From the NCBI RefSeq assembly GCF_016802865.1, contig NZ_JAEVHM010000034.1, positions 1-41,896 of the forward strand: DNA of 41,896 bases, written 5' to 3'. Of this stretch, positions 1-9,379 are shown piece by piece. The position numbers and the translations under genes are program-made. Under the pieces are notes generated by a model, which was given only the letters and a program-made list of their open reading frames with translations, had not been told where the DNA came from and made no database searches. This stretch comes from Micromonospora parastrephiae (GTDB lineage: Bacteria > Actinomycetota > Actinomycetes > Mycobacteriales > Micromonosporaceae). Position 1 is the stretch's first letter, and every line of letters starts with the position of its first letter.

Positions 1-183
1 CCCGGGCGGGGGCTTCGGGGGTGTGGTGAAGGGCGCGGCGGGCGCGTCCGGCGTGGAGGCGGCGGAGGCCGAGGGCGCGGTCGTGCGGTCGGCGCCCTGC
101 GGATCGGCGCACGCGGTCAGGGGCAGCAGGAGGAGCGCGGCGAGGCCGGCCGTCGTGCGGGTGGCGCGTGGGGAGAGGGGCAC
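1..183 (-). CDS. Putative lipoprotein, N-terminal part (runs off the window)
   Basis: Reading the minus strand from a GTG at 183 gives an open frame of 61 codons that leaves the window. The first 25 residues form a lipoprotein signal peptide: arginines near the start, a leucine/alanine core (GLAALLLLPL) and the lipobox LTAC, with the lipidated cysteine at residue 25. A low-complexity Ala/Pro/Ser/Thr linker follows, as is usual just after the membrane anchor of actinobacterial lipoproteins. The functional domain lies beyond the window, so no function can be named. The frame stays open upstream of the GTG, so an earlier start is possible; the GTG was chosen because it puts the signal peptide at the N-terminus. 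It lies downstream of, and in the same direction as, the M6 protease, separated by a strong hairpin. Confidence 0.6.
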   Translation of the reverse strand, partial: MPLSPRATRTTAGLAALLLLPLTACADPQGADRTTAPSASAASTPDAPAAPFTTPPKPPPG

Positions 184-236
184 GGTGGTGGGACGTTCCA
201 GCAGGTCGCGCGGTTCCCGTCCCGACCCGGCAAAGG

Positions 237-271
237 GCGACGCCCGGGCAGTTGACCTGCCCGGGCGTCGC
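237..271 (-). terminator. Strong hairpin terminator after the first M6 protease
   Basis: A perfect 14-bp inverted repeat (arms 237-250 and 258-271, loop of 7) lies 22 bases beyond the stop codon of the upstream minus-strand protease and before the lipoprotein start. There is no clear U-run, which is common for GC-rich actinomycete terminators. Confidence 0.75.
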
Positions 272-292
272 TGGATGGTGCGGGATCACTGG

Positions 293-2749
293 TCAGCTGA
301 TCCGGATCTTCATCGAGGTGCCGTCCTGCTCCAGAACCTTGATCTTGACACCGGTCGCGGGGAGCTTGACGCCGTGGTTCGGCAGCTCCTCGTAGAAGTA
401 CTTCTTGGTGTCGTCGAACAGCGGCTGCGCAGCCTCGCCGCGGATGTACTGCGGCTGGCTGTTGAGGTGCAGGGTGAACGAGTCGGCCTTCTTGAGGCTG
501 AACGGCGCGTCGTAGACCTGGACGCGGGCCCGCCACGGCTGACCGGTCAGGTTGTAGATCGGCTCCGGGTGCGCGTCGATGTACAGGTTGCGACCCTCAC
601 CCGGGTGACCACCCGGGTTGGACGGCGACGCCGGGGCGGTGTTGTTGTCCGACCAGCGGGTGTTCCAGTACGAGATGAGCAGACCCTCCTGGTACGCGTA
701 GTGGTCCACCCAGTCCGGGCGGGTGTTCGCGTAGCCGAAGAAGTACGGGCCGGTCTTCAGGTACTTGTCGTACGAGACGTACGACCGGTTGCCGGCGATG
801 TAGTAGTTGTCGAACAGCCGGGTGTAGGTCGCCCCGACCACCTGGAACTTGTCGAGGGTCCAACCGGCGTCGGTCTCGGCGCCGTCGCTGAACACCGTCT
901 GACCGTCGGCGGTCACGGTGATCGCGTCACCGAAGAAGCCGCCCTCGGAGACACCACCGTCGGTCACGTAGTGCAGGCGAACCTGCGCCACCTTCCCGGC
1001 GACCGAGGTCAGCGGGATGTTGATGTCCGCCCAGGCACCGTTGCTGGTGCCGTCGAGGGCCGGGCGGCCCGCGCCGTCCACGCCGATCGGCTGGCCGTTG
1101 ACCGTGCCGTTCAGGTCGGCCCAGGTCTTGCCGCCGTCCGTCGAGGCCTCGAAGTAGAGGAAGTCGTAGTTGTCCTCGATGCTGTACTTGCCCTTGAGCG
1201 ACAGCGCCGCCGAGGACTTACCGGTGAGGTCGAACGTCCTCGTCATCTTGCTGTCGAGGTTGTCGTCGTTACCGGAGAAGTACTGCTTCGAACCCTCGAA
1301 CGGTGCGCCGTAGTTGAAGGTGTACTCCCGCTGGGGCAGGACCACCACGGCGGCCTGTGCCTTCTCCGAGTTGTACTCCTGCGGCCCGAGGTCCACCTTC
1401 TTGTCCTGGCCCGCGACCACGACCTTGTAGTCGAGCCAGCCGAGCTGGAGCTTGTTCCAGGCGCCGAGGTCGCCGCCCCGGTCGCCGACGGCCGGGTCGT
1501 TCTTGGCGCCGAGCCGGCTCTGGGCCATCAGGGTCCAGTGCTCGTTGTTGTTGTCGGCGGGTCCGTAGTCGTCCGGCAGGCCCAGGTCGTGGCCGTACTC
1601 GTGGTAGAAGACGCTGCGGCCACCGTTTTCCGGCTGGATCGTGTAGTCGCGGATCCAGACGCCGGTGTTGCCGATCTGGGTGCCACCGTTGCGGTTGTTC
1701 GGCGGGCCCACGGGCGAGCTGTTGAACGCCGACCAGCGGTGACTCCAGATGGCGTCCTCACCCTGCTGAGGGTCACCGTCGGCCTGGTCGCCGCCGGAGT
1801 GGACGATCTGGAAGTGGTCGATGTAGCCGTCCGACTCGTTGAAGTCGCCGTCACCGTCGAAGTCGAACCGGTCCCACTGGTCGAACGACTTCATCTCGGT
1901 GGCGATCTGCGCGTCCGTCCGGCCCTTGGCCTTCTGGTCGGCGACCCACTGGTTGGCGGCGTCGGCGACCAGGTTCCAGGTGTTCGAGCAGACGTTGTCG
2001 GCGCAGACGGCCCGGTCGTCCCGCGGGTCCACCGGCTGGCCGGGCAGCGGGTCGGCGATCGGGTCGTCGGACCGACCGTAGCGAGCCTCGTTGTACTTGA
2101 CCTTGACCCAGTCGGTCACCTCACCGTCGACCGTGTAGCGACCCGAGGACTGCGCCTCGTAGTACTGCTTCAGCGACTCGTCGCCCGGGTTGGTGCCGAA
2201 GTAGATCTGGCGGAAGTGCTCCGGGCTGAAGTCCGGCTGCCAGATCGTGGAGTTGTCCACGGCCCGGTTGGGCTCGGGGATCTTGTTGTGCAGCGGCCCC
2301 TGGAAGGTCGTCGGCCCGGCGATGTCCGGGTTCATGTCCTTGTCCGGGTAGGACGGGTGCCGCTCGTCGCCGAACTCCGCCAGGATCACGAAGATCTTGT
2401 CGGTCCGCTCGCGCTTGAGCTCGACGTACTGGTCCCGCGTCTCACCGCGGGCGAAGGTCCGGGCGTTGGTGCCCGTGCCGTTCGTCTCGCCGACCTTGAC
2501 GACCGTGCTGCCGTTGCGCTCGATCGGCTTGCTGCGACCGCTCAGCACGTCGCTGAGGCCCTGTTCACGCAGCTCGCGACGCTTGTCCTCGAGCTTGTCG
2601 GGGAGCTCATCCTTCAGCGCCTGCGGTTCGGCAGCGGCCGGTGCCGCTGCCGGCAGTTTGGGCTGAGGAGCCGCCGAGGCGGACGGGCCGAAAGCCAGGC
2701 CCGTTGCCGTCAGTGAGAGCCCGATCAGACCCACTGCGACTTTGCGCAC
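293..2749 (-). CDS. Secreted M6 family metalloprotease (immune inhibitor A type), copy 1
   Basis: An 818-residue secreted zinc metalloprotease of peptidase family M6, the InhA/immune inhibitor A group that degrades extracellular proteins. The N-terminus is a Sec signal peptide (VRKVAVGLIGLSLTATGLAF, then an ASA-A type cleavage region near residue 28). A propeptide-like charged region follows, then the catalytic domain with HEYGHDLGLPD at about residues 383-393: the HExxH pair, the downstream Gly and the Asp expected of this family. A beta-rich MAM-like region (around YFEASTDGGKTW) and further beta-sandwich sequence make up the C-terminal half. The GTG at 2749 was chosen because it starts the signal peptide and has GGAGG six bases upstream; the frame is open further upstream but that stretch is not protein-like. 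The gene lies downstream of a second M6 gene on the same strand, separated by a hairpin, with its own probable promoter. Confidence 0.93.
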   Translation of the reverse strand: MRKVAVGLIGLSLTATGLAFGPSASAAPQPKLPAAAPAAAEPQALKDELPDKLEDKRRELREQGLSDVLSGRSKPIERNGSTVVKVGETNGTGTNARTFARGETRDQYVELKRERTDKIFVILAEFGDERHPSYPDKDMNPDIAGPTTFQGPLHNKIPEPNRAVDNSTIWQPDFSPEHFRQIYFGTNPGDESLKQYYEAQSSGRYTVDGEVTDWVKVKYNEARYGRSDDPIADPLPGQPVDPRDDRAVCADNVCSNTWNLVADAANQWVADQKAKGRTDAQIATEMKSFDQWDRFDFDGDGDFNESDGYIDHFQIVHSGGDQADGDPQQGEDAIWSHRWSAFNSSPVGPPNNRNGGTQIGNTGVWIRDYTIQPENGGRSVFYHEYGHDLGLPDDYGPADNNNEHWTLMAQSRLGAKNDPAVGDRGGDLGAWNKLQLGWLDYKVVVAGQDKKVDLGPQEYNSEKAQAAVVVLPQREYTFNYGAPFEGSKQYFSGNDDNLDSKMTRTFDLTGKSSAALSLKGKYSIEDNYDFLYFEASTDGGKTWADLNGTVNGQPIGVDGAGRPALDGTSNGAWADINIPLTSVAGKVAQVRLHYVTDGGVSEGGFFGDAITVTADGQTVFSDGAETDAGWTLDKFQVVGATYTRLFDNYYIAGNRSYVSYDKYLKTGPYFFGYANTRPDWVDHYAYQEGLLISYWNTRWSDNNTAPASPSNPGGHPGEGRNLYIDAHPEPIYNLTGQPWRARVQVYDAPFSLKKADSFTLHLNSQPQYIRGEAAQPLFDDTKKYFYEELPNHGVKLPATGVKIKVLEQDGTSMKIRIS

Positions 2750-2808
2750 GTGGTACCTCCGGTGTGAGGGAACCGGCCCAACGAGGGTGCGGACCGGCGG
2801 GAGATCGA

Positions 2809-2860
2809 TCCCACTAGTGGGACCAATGGTGAACATAGACACTGCTGGGACGGGTGGGAA
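2809..2860 (-). promoter_or_regulatory. Probable promoter with 14-bp palindrome upstream of M6 copy 1
   Basis: Read on the minus strand, a -35-like TTCCCA (2855-2860) and a -10-like TATGTT (2832-2837) are separated by 17 bases. Just downstream, where transcription would begin, is the perfect palindrome TCCCACTAGTGGGA (2809-2822). A palindrome at about +4 to +17 would suit a repressor site, which is inference. The rest of the 2750-3078 gap holds nothing else I recognise apart from the terminator at 3009. Confidence 0.45.
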
Positions 2861-3008
2861 GATGCACGCGTCGATTTGTTGCAAGATTTTGTTGGGGACG
2901 CCTTTCGCCGTCACACACCGGCGCTTCATCTGCCAGGCTGGCAAGCGCGGGTCGTACGGGCGCCTTTGCAGCGACCAATTTCGATCAATTTGATCGGGCA
3001 TACGACAG

Positions 3009-3040
3009 TGGGGCCGGAGGCGTCTCCGCCACCGGCCCCA
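3009..3040 (-). terminator. Hairpin terminator after M6 copy 2
   Basis: A 9-bp outer stem (TGGGGCCGG at 3009-3017 with CCGGCCCCA at 3032-3040) continues, past one A-A mismatch, into a 4-bp inner stem (GGCG at 3019-3022 with CGCC at 3027-3030) closed by a TCTC loop. It sits about 40 bases beyond the stop codon of the upstream protease gene. Confidence 0.75.
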
Positions 3041-3078
3041 CCGTTACCGCTGTTGTCAGTTGCCGAACCGCGAAACCG

Positions 3079-5873
3079 TCACTTCTTCGCCGGGGTGACG
3101 AAGATCGTGGCGGACGAGTTGTCCCGCGCGGCCTTCTTGATGGTCAGCGAGACGCCGTAGTTCACGCCCTGGTCGCCCGGATTGCCGGTGCCCAGCACGA
3201 TCGCGCCGCCGCTGAGCGTCACGCCGTAGAACTCCGGCGCCGGGCTACCGTCCGGGTGGGTGACCCGGGTGGTGTACGGCGCGTTGTTGCGCGACGGCAC
3301 CACCACGGACGCGTCGTTGTCGCGGGCGTAGGGAGCACCGTCGCGCATCTCGATGCCGGGGTACCAGCCCTTGGCGTCGGTGAAGGACTTCACCGGCGCC
3401 TGCGCCTTGAACTTCGTGCAGTACGAGCTGTACGGCTCGTCCGCCGCCTCCAGGCACTCCGTGAAGGGGTACGTCTTCTGCAGCGTGAAGGCCGCGTTCG
3501 ACGACTGCGGACGGCTGGGCAGGTTGTCCGTCACCGACGGGTCCTTCTCGGCCGCCGTGCCGGTGCGCCGGTACGGGTCGAAGTGCGAGTCCACGATGAG
3601 CAACCCACCCTTCGCACCGTAGCTGGGCAGCGCGGTCATCTGCCCGGTGACGTGGTTGACGTCGCCCAACGCGCTGTCCCGGTACCAGACCAGCATGCCC
3701 GGCGCGTTGTACGACATCCGGTCGACCTTCCACGCCTCGTGGGAGTAGATCGTGTCGTACGTGTACTTCAGGCCCTTGTCGAAGCCGTCGAAGTTGCGCC
3801 ACTCCGCCAGGTAGAAGTGCGCGTGGTTTTCGGTGCCGCTGGAAACCGTCCAGCCCGCGCCGGTGGTGTCGACGAACGTGTCGACGGAGGTCGTCCAGCC
3901 GTTGGCGCCACCCTCGACGTCATCGCTCCAGGTGGTGGCGCGCCGCCGGTGACCGAGAAGTCGTCGACGAACCAGTTGCGCTCCTGGAACGCCTCGTCGG
4001 TGGCCTGGCGCAGCCGCAGCTGCACGGTTGTGCCGGCGTACGCCGACAGGTCGACGTAGTCGTGCCGCCAGCCGTTGGTGCTGCCGGTCAGGCCGTACTT
4101 CTTGCCGCCGAAGTCGTTCATCCGGCCGTTCGGGTCCGGGTAGCCGTCGGGCGTGGTGACCACGGCGCCGCCCTCGTCGTACACCTTCTGCTCGGTCCAG
4201 GACGCGCCGCCGTCGGTCGACAGTTCGACGAAGCCGTAGTCCCAGTCCTCCTCGATGATGTAGTTGTTCCACATCCAGAACTTCGCGTCCGCGGCCGCCG
4301 GCACGTCGACCGAGCGGCTGAGCTTGACGTCGGCCCACTCCTGGTCGTTGTTGCTGTGCCACATCTTCGTGCCGCTGTGCGGCGTGGCCAGCACGGTGAC
4401 CTTGTCCGGCAGGTCGACCTTGATGCCGTCCTCGGAGTCGATCGGCGTACGCGAGGTCTGCCCGAGCTTCACCTCACGCGGGTTCGACCCGGGGCGGATG
4501 GTCAGCGGGTCGGCCCAGCCGAGCACCCACTTGTCCCAGATGCCCATGTGGGTCGGCAGCGCCTGGAAGATCTCGCCCGAGTGCGAGCCCGAGGCCATCA
4601 GGTCCCAGAAGTCCACGTCGGAGTCGGCGTTGCCGGAGGTGTCGTAGAGGTCCGGCAGGCCGAGGTCGTGACCGAACTCGTGGGCGAAGACGCCGACGCC
4701 GGCGTCCTCCGGCTGCACGATGTAGTTCGACACCTTCAGGTTGGTGCCCGGGATGCTGTAGCCACCCGGGACCGAGGAGGAGTGCGCCCAGACGGCGTAC
4801 ACACCCTCGTCACCGCCGCCGCGCGACTTGCCCTGCCCGGCGTGCACCAGCACGAGGTGGTCGATCACGCCGTCCGGCTCGTAGAGGTTGCCGTCACCGT
4901 CGCGGTCGGCCTGGTCCTCGATGTCGTAGTCGGCCCAGGGGAAGCTGGGGTCCTTCGCGGCGAGCGAGTCGATCGCGTCGGTCGCCAGCCGGCCCGCGCC
5001 GGCCGGGTTGTCCGGGTGGCCGTTCATCGACTGCTCGCGGCCGGGGACCCAGTTGCCGTCCTCGTCCTGCGTGCAGCGGTTGGCGGCGTACCAGCCCTCC
5101 GAGTGCGGCACCGTGATCCACGGGCTGGCCTGCCCGTCCACGGTGTACGCGTTCTTGGACATCTCCAGGTACATGTTGTGCATGGTGCGACCGGAGATGT
5201 CGACACCCTTCCGGCCGTCCGGGCCCTTCAGGTCCGTACGGACCCGCTCGGTGATGCCCTTCTTGCTGTAGAGCATCTTGTTGTAGTGCGACGGCGAGAA
5301 GTCCGGCACCCACATCGAGTTGTTGTCCTCGTGCGGCAGCGTCGCCGGGTTCGGGATGTTGTTGTGCTTCGGTCCGTTCTGCACGGTGCCCGGCACGCAG
5401 GTGCGGTCCTCGAACACCGTCTTCGGGACCATCACGTCCGTGAAGTCGTCGTTCGCCTTGTCGTTGAACTCGACCAGCAGCGTCAACAGCTTCGCCGTCT
5501 GCGTGGTCGGCGCCTGCTTGATTTTGCGGGGGTTCTTGCCGGTCTGGATCGACTTGGCTTCGATCTTGGCCAGCTGCTTGGCGGTGACCGGGTTGCCCCG
5601 CGCGTGCTTCTGGTCGAACTCGCGCGCGGCGTCCACGGCGGGCGTGTAGACGCCGCCCTTGCCCTTCACCTCGCGGCCGGTGGTGTCCGGCTGCACCTCG
5701 GGCTCGGCGTAGTTGATGTAGTACTCGTCGGCGCCGATCACCGCCCGGGGGGTGCCGGATGCCGACTGGGCCGCCGCGCTGCCACTCACGGTCAGTGAGG
5801 TGGCCGCGAGGGCGATGGCGGGTAACGCGACGAGTAGTCGTCGACGCGACCCCGGATGGGAGCTTCTGTTCAT
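3079..5873 (-). CDS. Secreted M6 family metalloprotease, copy 2 (apparent frameshift near 3940)
   Basis: A second M6 protease, about 930 residues if the frame is repaired. The ATG at 5873 has GGAG just upstream and begins a signal peptide (MNRSSHPGSRRRLLVALPAI, with an Ala-rich cleavage region near residue 35). A propeptide follows, then the catalytic HEFGHDLGLPD at about residues 398-408 and FWDLMASGSHSG behind it. The first frame stays homologous through FVDDFSVTGG at about 3945; the rest of the protein (TTWSDDVEGGANGW onward, ending SATIFVTPAKK) lies in another frame ending at 3079. Restoring one missing base in the GC-rich run at 3930-3950 rejoins them. This could be a sequencing indel or a real truncation that removes the C-terminal third while leaving the catalytic domain. 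The gene shares only family-level similarity with copy 1, so this is not a recent duplication. Confidence 0.88.
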
Positions 5874-6046
5874 GCCACTCCGTTCTCGGCATGGGCGGAG
5901 GAAGTCGGCCGGTCCCGACGCGCGGTGAGGGCGCGCCGACACCACCCGACGCGCGTGAAACTAAATGAGAAACAAGCCAAACGGCGGGATCGTGATCGAT
6001 GCGTTATCTGCGCAGGCAGCACGGATAACCCATGTCCGAGATCGGG

Positions 6047-6060
6047 TGGGAGCGCTTCCG
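6047..6060. promoter_or_regulatory. LacI-family type operator box upstream of M6 copy 2
   Basis: TGGGAGCGCTTCCG matches the near-palindromic TGGGAGCGCTCCCA box known for CebR-type LacI regulators of Streptomyces at 12 of 14 positions. It lies about 175 bases upstream of the M6 copy 2 start and before the acs terminator, so the protease is the only likely target nearby. An inverted pair GTTATC (6003-6008) and GATAAC (6024-6029) lies between the box and the gene. The match is visible; the regulator and its signal are inference. Confidence 0.4.
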
Positions 6061-6082
6061 GTCGTACCTCCACAAAAGACGA

Positions 6083-6118
6083 CGGTGGGTGGCGGTCCGT
6101 CCGGACCGCCACCCACCG
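6083..6118 (-). terminator. Very strong hairpin terminator after acs
   Basis: A perfect 17-bp inverted repeat (arms 6083-6099 and 6102-6118) starts 17 bases beyond the acs stop codon. The innermost pairs would open to form a loop of about six bases. Confidence 0.85.
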
Positions 6119-6135
6119 ACGGGGTACGCCTGCCG

Positions 6136-8100
6136 TCAGTCCTCGTCGGACTTCGCGCCGCTCATCCCGGAGGAGATCAGCTCCATCACCGACGAGTCCT
6201 GCAACGTGGTCACGTCGCCCAGCGACCGGTTCTCCGCCACGTCCCGCAGCAACCGGCGCATGATCTTGCCTGAGCGGGTCTTCGGCAGCTCCGGCACCAG
6301 CATGATCTGCCGCGGCTTGGCGATCGGACCGAGCGTCTTCGACACGTGGTTGCGCAGGTCCGCGATGAGCTGCTCACCCGCCTCGCCGGCGATGTCCGTG
6401 CTGCCCCGCGGAATGGCGAACGCGACGATCGCCTGCCCGGTCGTCGGGTCGGTCGCGCCCACCACCGCCGCCTCGGCCACCGACGGATGCGACACCAGCG
6501 CCGACTCCACCTCCGTGGTGGAGATGTTGTGCCCGGACACCAACATCACGTCGTCCACCCGGCCGAGCAGCCAGATGTGCCCGTCGTCGTCCTTCTTCGC
6601 CCCGTCACCGGCGAAGTACATCCCCTCGAACCGTGACCAGTACGTCTCGATGAACCGGTTGTCGTCACCCCAGATGGTGCGCAGCATCGACGGCCACGGC
6701 TCGCGCAGCACCAGGTAACCGCCACCGCCGTTCGGCACCGACTGACCCTGGTCGTCCACCACGTCGGCCACGATGCCCGGCAGCGGGGCCATCGCCGAAC
6801 CCGGCTTCGCCGCGGTCACCCCGGGCAGCGGCGAGATCATGATGGAGCCCGTCTCGGTCTGCCACCAGGTGTCCACGACGGGCAGCTCACCCCGACCGAC
6901 GTGCTGCCGATACCACATCCACGCCTCCGGGTTGATCGGCTCACCGACGCTGCCCAGCAGACGCAGCGACGACAGGTCGAAGCCGGCCGGAATGTCCTCG
7001 CCCCACTTCATCATTGTCCGGATCAGGGTGGGAGCGGTGTAGAGGATGCTCACCCCGTACCTGTCGACGATCTCCCAGAACCGACCCTTGTGGGGAGTGT
7101 CCGGGGTGCCCTCGTACATCACCTGGGTGGCGCCGTTGGAGAGCGGGCCGTACACGATGTAGGAGTGCCCGGTGACCCAGCCGATGTCGGCGGTGCACCA
7201 GTAGACGTCCGTCTCCGGCTTCAGGTCGAAGACCGCGTGCGTCGTGTACGACGCCTGCGTGAGGTAGCCGCCGGTGGTGTGCAGGATGCCCTTCGGCCGG
7301 GCCGTCGTGCCGCTGGTGTACAGGATGAACAGCGGGTGCTCGGCGTCGAACGGCTGCGCGGTGTGCTCCGCCGACGCGGTCTCCACCGTCTCGTGCCACC
7401 AGAGGTCCTTCTCCGACCAGGCAACCTCCTCACCGGTGCGGCGAACCACCAGCACGTGCTCCACGGACGGGCAGTTCGCCACCGCCTCGTCCACGGTCGG
7501 CTTCAACGCCGACGGCTTGCCCCGTCGGTAACCACCGTCCGCCGTGATCACGACCTTGGCGCTGGCGTCCTGGATCCGGTTGCTCAGCGAGTCGGCGGAG
7601 AACCCGCCGAAGACCACACTGTGCGCCGCGCCGATCCGGGCACACGCCAGCATCGCCACCGCCGCCTCGGGAATCATCGGCAGGTAGATCGCCACCCGGT
7701 CGCCTGCGGTGACCCCCAGGTCGGTCAACGCGTTCGCCGCCCGGCAGGTCAGCTCGTGCAGGTCCGCGTACGTGATGGTCCGGGTGTCACCCGGCTCGCC
7801 CTCCCAGTGGATCGCGACCTTGTCGCCGCGGCCCGCCTCGACGTGCCGGTCCAGGCAGTTGTACGCCACGTTGAGCTGCCCACCGACGAACCACTTCGCG
7901 AACGGCGGGTTCGACCAGTCGAGCACCTCGTCCCACTTCTTCGACCACGCCAGCCGGTCGGCCTGCTTCGCCCAGAACGCGAGCCGGTCGGCATCGGCCT
8001 CGGCGTACGCGTCGACGGTGACGTTCGCGTGCGCGGCGAGCTCGGCCGGCGGGGGGAACTGGCGCGTCTCGTTCAGCAGATTGGCCAATGCCTCGCTCAT
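6136..8100 (-). CDS. acs: Acetyl-CoA synthetase (AMP-forming)
   Basis: A 654-residue acetate-CoA ligase of the ANL adenylating superfamily. It makes acetyl-CoA from acetate, ATP and CoA through an acetyl-adenylate. Length is typical of bacterial Acs (about 650). Visible motifs: the ATP-binding loop [11 protein letters not shown] near residue 260, TWWQTETGS (the Acs-specific core) in the middle of the chain, [20 protein letters not shown] before the C-terminal lid, and [14 protein letters not shown] near residue 607. The lysine of that last motif is the conserved catalytic residue that protein acetyltransferases modify in this family. The ATG at 8100 has GAGGAG nine bases upstream and starts the usual N-terminus. 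The gene appears monocistronic and ends at a strong terminator. Confidence 0.97.
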   Translation of the reverse strand: MSEALANLLNETRQFPPPAELAAHANVTVDAYAEADADRLAFWAKQADRLAWSKKWDEVLDWSNPPFAKWFVGGQLNVAYNCLDRHVEAGRGDKVAIHWEGEPGDTRTITYADLHELTCRAANALTDLGVTAGDRVAIYLPMIPEAAVAMLACARIGAAHSVVFGGFSADSLSNRIQDASAKVVITADGGYRRGKPSALKPTVDEAVANCPSVEHVLVVRRTGEEVAWSEKDLWWHETVETASAEHTAQPFDAEHPLFILYTSGTTARPKGILHTTGGYLTQASYTTHAVFDLKPETDVYWCTADIGWVTGHSYIVYGPLSNGATQVMYEGTPDTPHKGRFWEIVDRYGVSILYTAPTLIRTMMKWGEDIPAGFDLSSLRLLGSVGEPINPEAWMWYRQHVGRGELPVVDTWWQTETGSIMISPLPGVTAAKPGSAMAPLPGIVADVVDDQGQSVPNGGGGYLVLREPWPSMLRTIWGDDNRFIETYWSRFEGMYFAGDGAKKDDDGHIWLLGRVDDVMLVSGHNISTTEVESALVSHPSVAEAAVVGATDPTTGQAIVAFAIPRGSTDIAGEAGEQLIADLRNHVSKTLGPIAKPRQIMLVPELPKTRSGKIMRRLLRDVAENRSLGDVTTLQDSSVMELISSGMSGAKSDED

Positions 8101-8498
8101 GCCGTGACTCCTCGTCCTCAGGGTGACCTGCGTCTCGTGGGCACGAGGGTAGTCGTGGGCTTCCCGGCCGGCGACCGCCGCCCACTCCGTCGCGCCGAGT
8201 GGCCACCGCCACGCGCTCGACGGCCCGTCCCGCCCCGATCGCCCGTCCCGCCCGCTGTGCCCCGATCGCCCGTCGCGCCTTGATCGCCCGTCGCGCCTTG
8301 ATCGACGCGGGTTCGGCGAAATCGCGGTATCCGGGTCGGTGGGACACACCGACGTCGCCGAACTCGTGTTGACCTTGCCGCGACGGTGCCGGCTGACCGG
8401 GTCCCCGCCGAGCGGGACGCCGGGCCGGACCGGTGGTCCGGGTCGCGCTGCCGCCGGGTGCGGCCCATCACGCCGGATCGGGTCGCTAGCGTGGCGGG
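8101..8498. other. Intergenic region between divergent acs and Fic-like gene
   Basis: About 400 bases separating two divergent genes. It holds the short tandem repeat at 8237-8299. I see no convincing RNA gene or protein. Promoters for both genes must lie here, but no clear -10/-35 pair stands out. Confidence 0.5.
8237..8299. repeat. Short tandem repeat, 18-bp unit
   Basis: GATCGCCCGTCGCGCCTT occurs twice in direct contact (8264-8281 and 8282-8299). A diverged copy, GATCGCCCGTCCCGCCCG, lies at 8237-8254, and a partial GATCG begins at 8300. The array sits in the acs upstream region. Confidence 0.8.
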
Positions 8499-9242
8499 GT
8501 GACCACCGATCCGCTCGCCCCGCTGCTCGCGCTCGCCGACATCACCGCCGCCGTCGAGCAGGCCCGCGAGCGCTTCGACCGGGCGCTCGGGCACCGTGCG
8601 CTACGCCGCAACGGCGGCCAGGTCGCGGCCGAGGTCAGCCTGCGCTCCGCGGTGGCCAGCGCCGCTCTCGAAGGGGCCGTGCACGAGCGTGAGGAGGTCC
8701 GGGCGGGCACCGTCACCGATCCGGTGCTCCAGGGGGCGCTGCGGGTCGCCGGGGCGCTGCCCGGGCTGAGCGAACTGTGGCCCAAGGCCCCCCGGCAGGC
8801 CCTCGCCAAGCTGCACGTACTCGCCGCCCGCGACCTCGTGCCGGAGGCCGAGCTGGGCCGTCCGGTGGCCGACCCGGTGGTCGCCGCCCGGCTGGACGGG
8901 CTCGCCGGCCTGGTGGCCGGCGGCACGAAGGTCTCCCCGCTGGTGCTCGCCGCCGTCGTGCACGGGGAACTGCTGAACCTGCGCCCGTTCGCCGGCCCGT
9001 CCGGCGTGGTGGCCCGCGGTGCCGCCCGCCTGGTGCTGCTCTCCAGCGGCCTCGACCCGCGCGGCCTGCTCGGCGTCGACGTCGGTCACCGCGAGCGGGA
9101 ACCGGAGTACGTCGGCTCCGCCGGCGCGTTCGCCACCGGCACCCCCGACGGGTTGCGCTCCTGGCTGCGCCATTACATGGCAGCCGTCGAGGTCGGCACC
9201 GACCAGCTAACCGCCATCGGCGAAGAAATCCTCGCCGCCTGA
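8499..9242 (+). CDS. Fic-like fold protein with a degenerate catalytic motif
   Basis: A 247-residue, Ala/Leu-rich, all-helical-looking protein. The segment [20 protein letters not shown] (from about residue 155) aligns with the Fic motif region, where active enzymes have HPFxDGNGRxxR. Here the catalytic His is Arg, and the acidic, Asn and Gly-Arg positions are lost. It is therefore probably a Fic-fold pseudoenzyme unable to transfer AMP in the usual way. I recall a conserved hypothetical of similar size at the matching place in mycobacteria, beside the HAD hydrolase found next here. The start, [15 protein letters not shown], is a GTG-adjacent ATG-class choice at 8499 that gives a sensible N-terminus. 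It converges on the HAD gene across a long inverted repeat. The function is unknown. Confidence 0.7.
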   Translation: MTTDPLAPLLALADITAAVEQARERFDRALGHRALRRNGGQVAAEVSLRSAVASAALEGAVHEREEVRAGTVTDPVLQGALRVAGALPGLSELWPKAPRQALAKLHVLAARDLVPEAELGRPVADPVVAARLDGLAGLVAGGTKVSPLVLAAVVHGELLNLRPFAGPSGVVARGAARLVLLSSGLDPRGLLGVDVGHREREPEYVGSAGAFATGTPDGLRSWLRHYMAAVEVGTDQLTAIGEEILAA

Positions 9243-9287
9243 ACGGTGCCCGCCGCCCGAGGCGGCGCCCGCCCGCCGCCGAAAGCG

Positions 9288-9360
9288 TCGATCATGGAGT
9301 TGTGGTGGCTGACAAAAGGCGCGAAACCGGTGAAGGTGCCCACCACAATTCCATGATCGA
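9288..9360. repeat. 21-bp inverted repeat between convergent genes; probable bidirectional terminator
   Basis: Arms 9288-9308 and 9340-9360 are complementary at 20 of 21 positions, around a 31-base spacer. Each arm carries TCGATCATGGA followed by GTTGTGGTGG or its A-variant. It lies 46 bases after the Fic-like gene and 20 bases beyond the HAD gene's stop, so it could end both transcripts. I recall similar ATCATGGAGTTGTGGTG elements being abundant in Micromonospora genomes; this needs a genome search. Confidence 0.8.
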
Positions 9361-9379
9361 CCCGAGGGGGTGTGGGGCG

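Noticed and set aside
23..2716. Long open frame on the plus strand across the first M6 gene (about 900 codons)
   Set aside because: Arg/Val-rich antisense reading typical of high-GC DNA; no motif, and the opposite strand encodes a clear protease with signal peptide and HExxH motif.
293..5873. Recent tandem duplication of the M6 genes
   Set aside because: The proteins share the family motifs only; no long near-identical nucleotide stretches are visible.
8237..8299. CRISPR array
   Set aside because: Repeat units are in direct contact with no spacers, and no cas genes are present.
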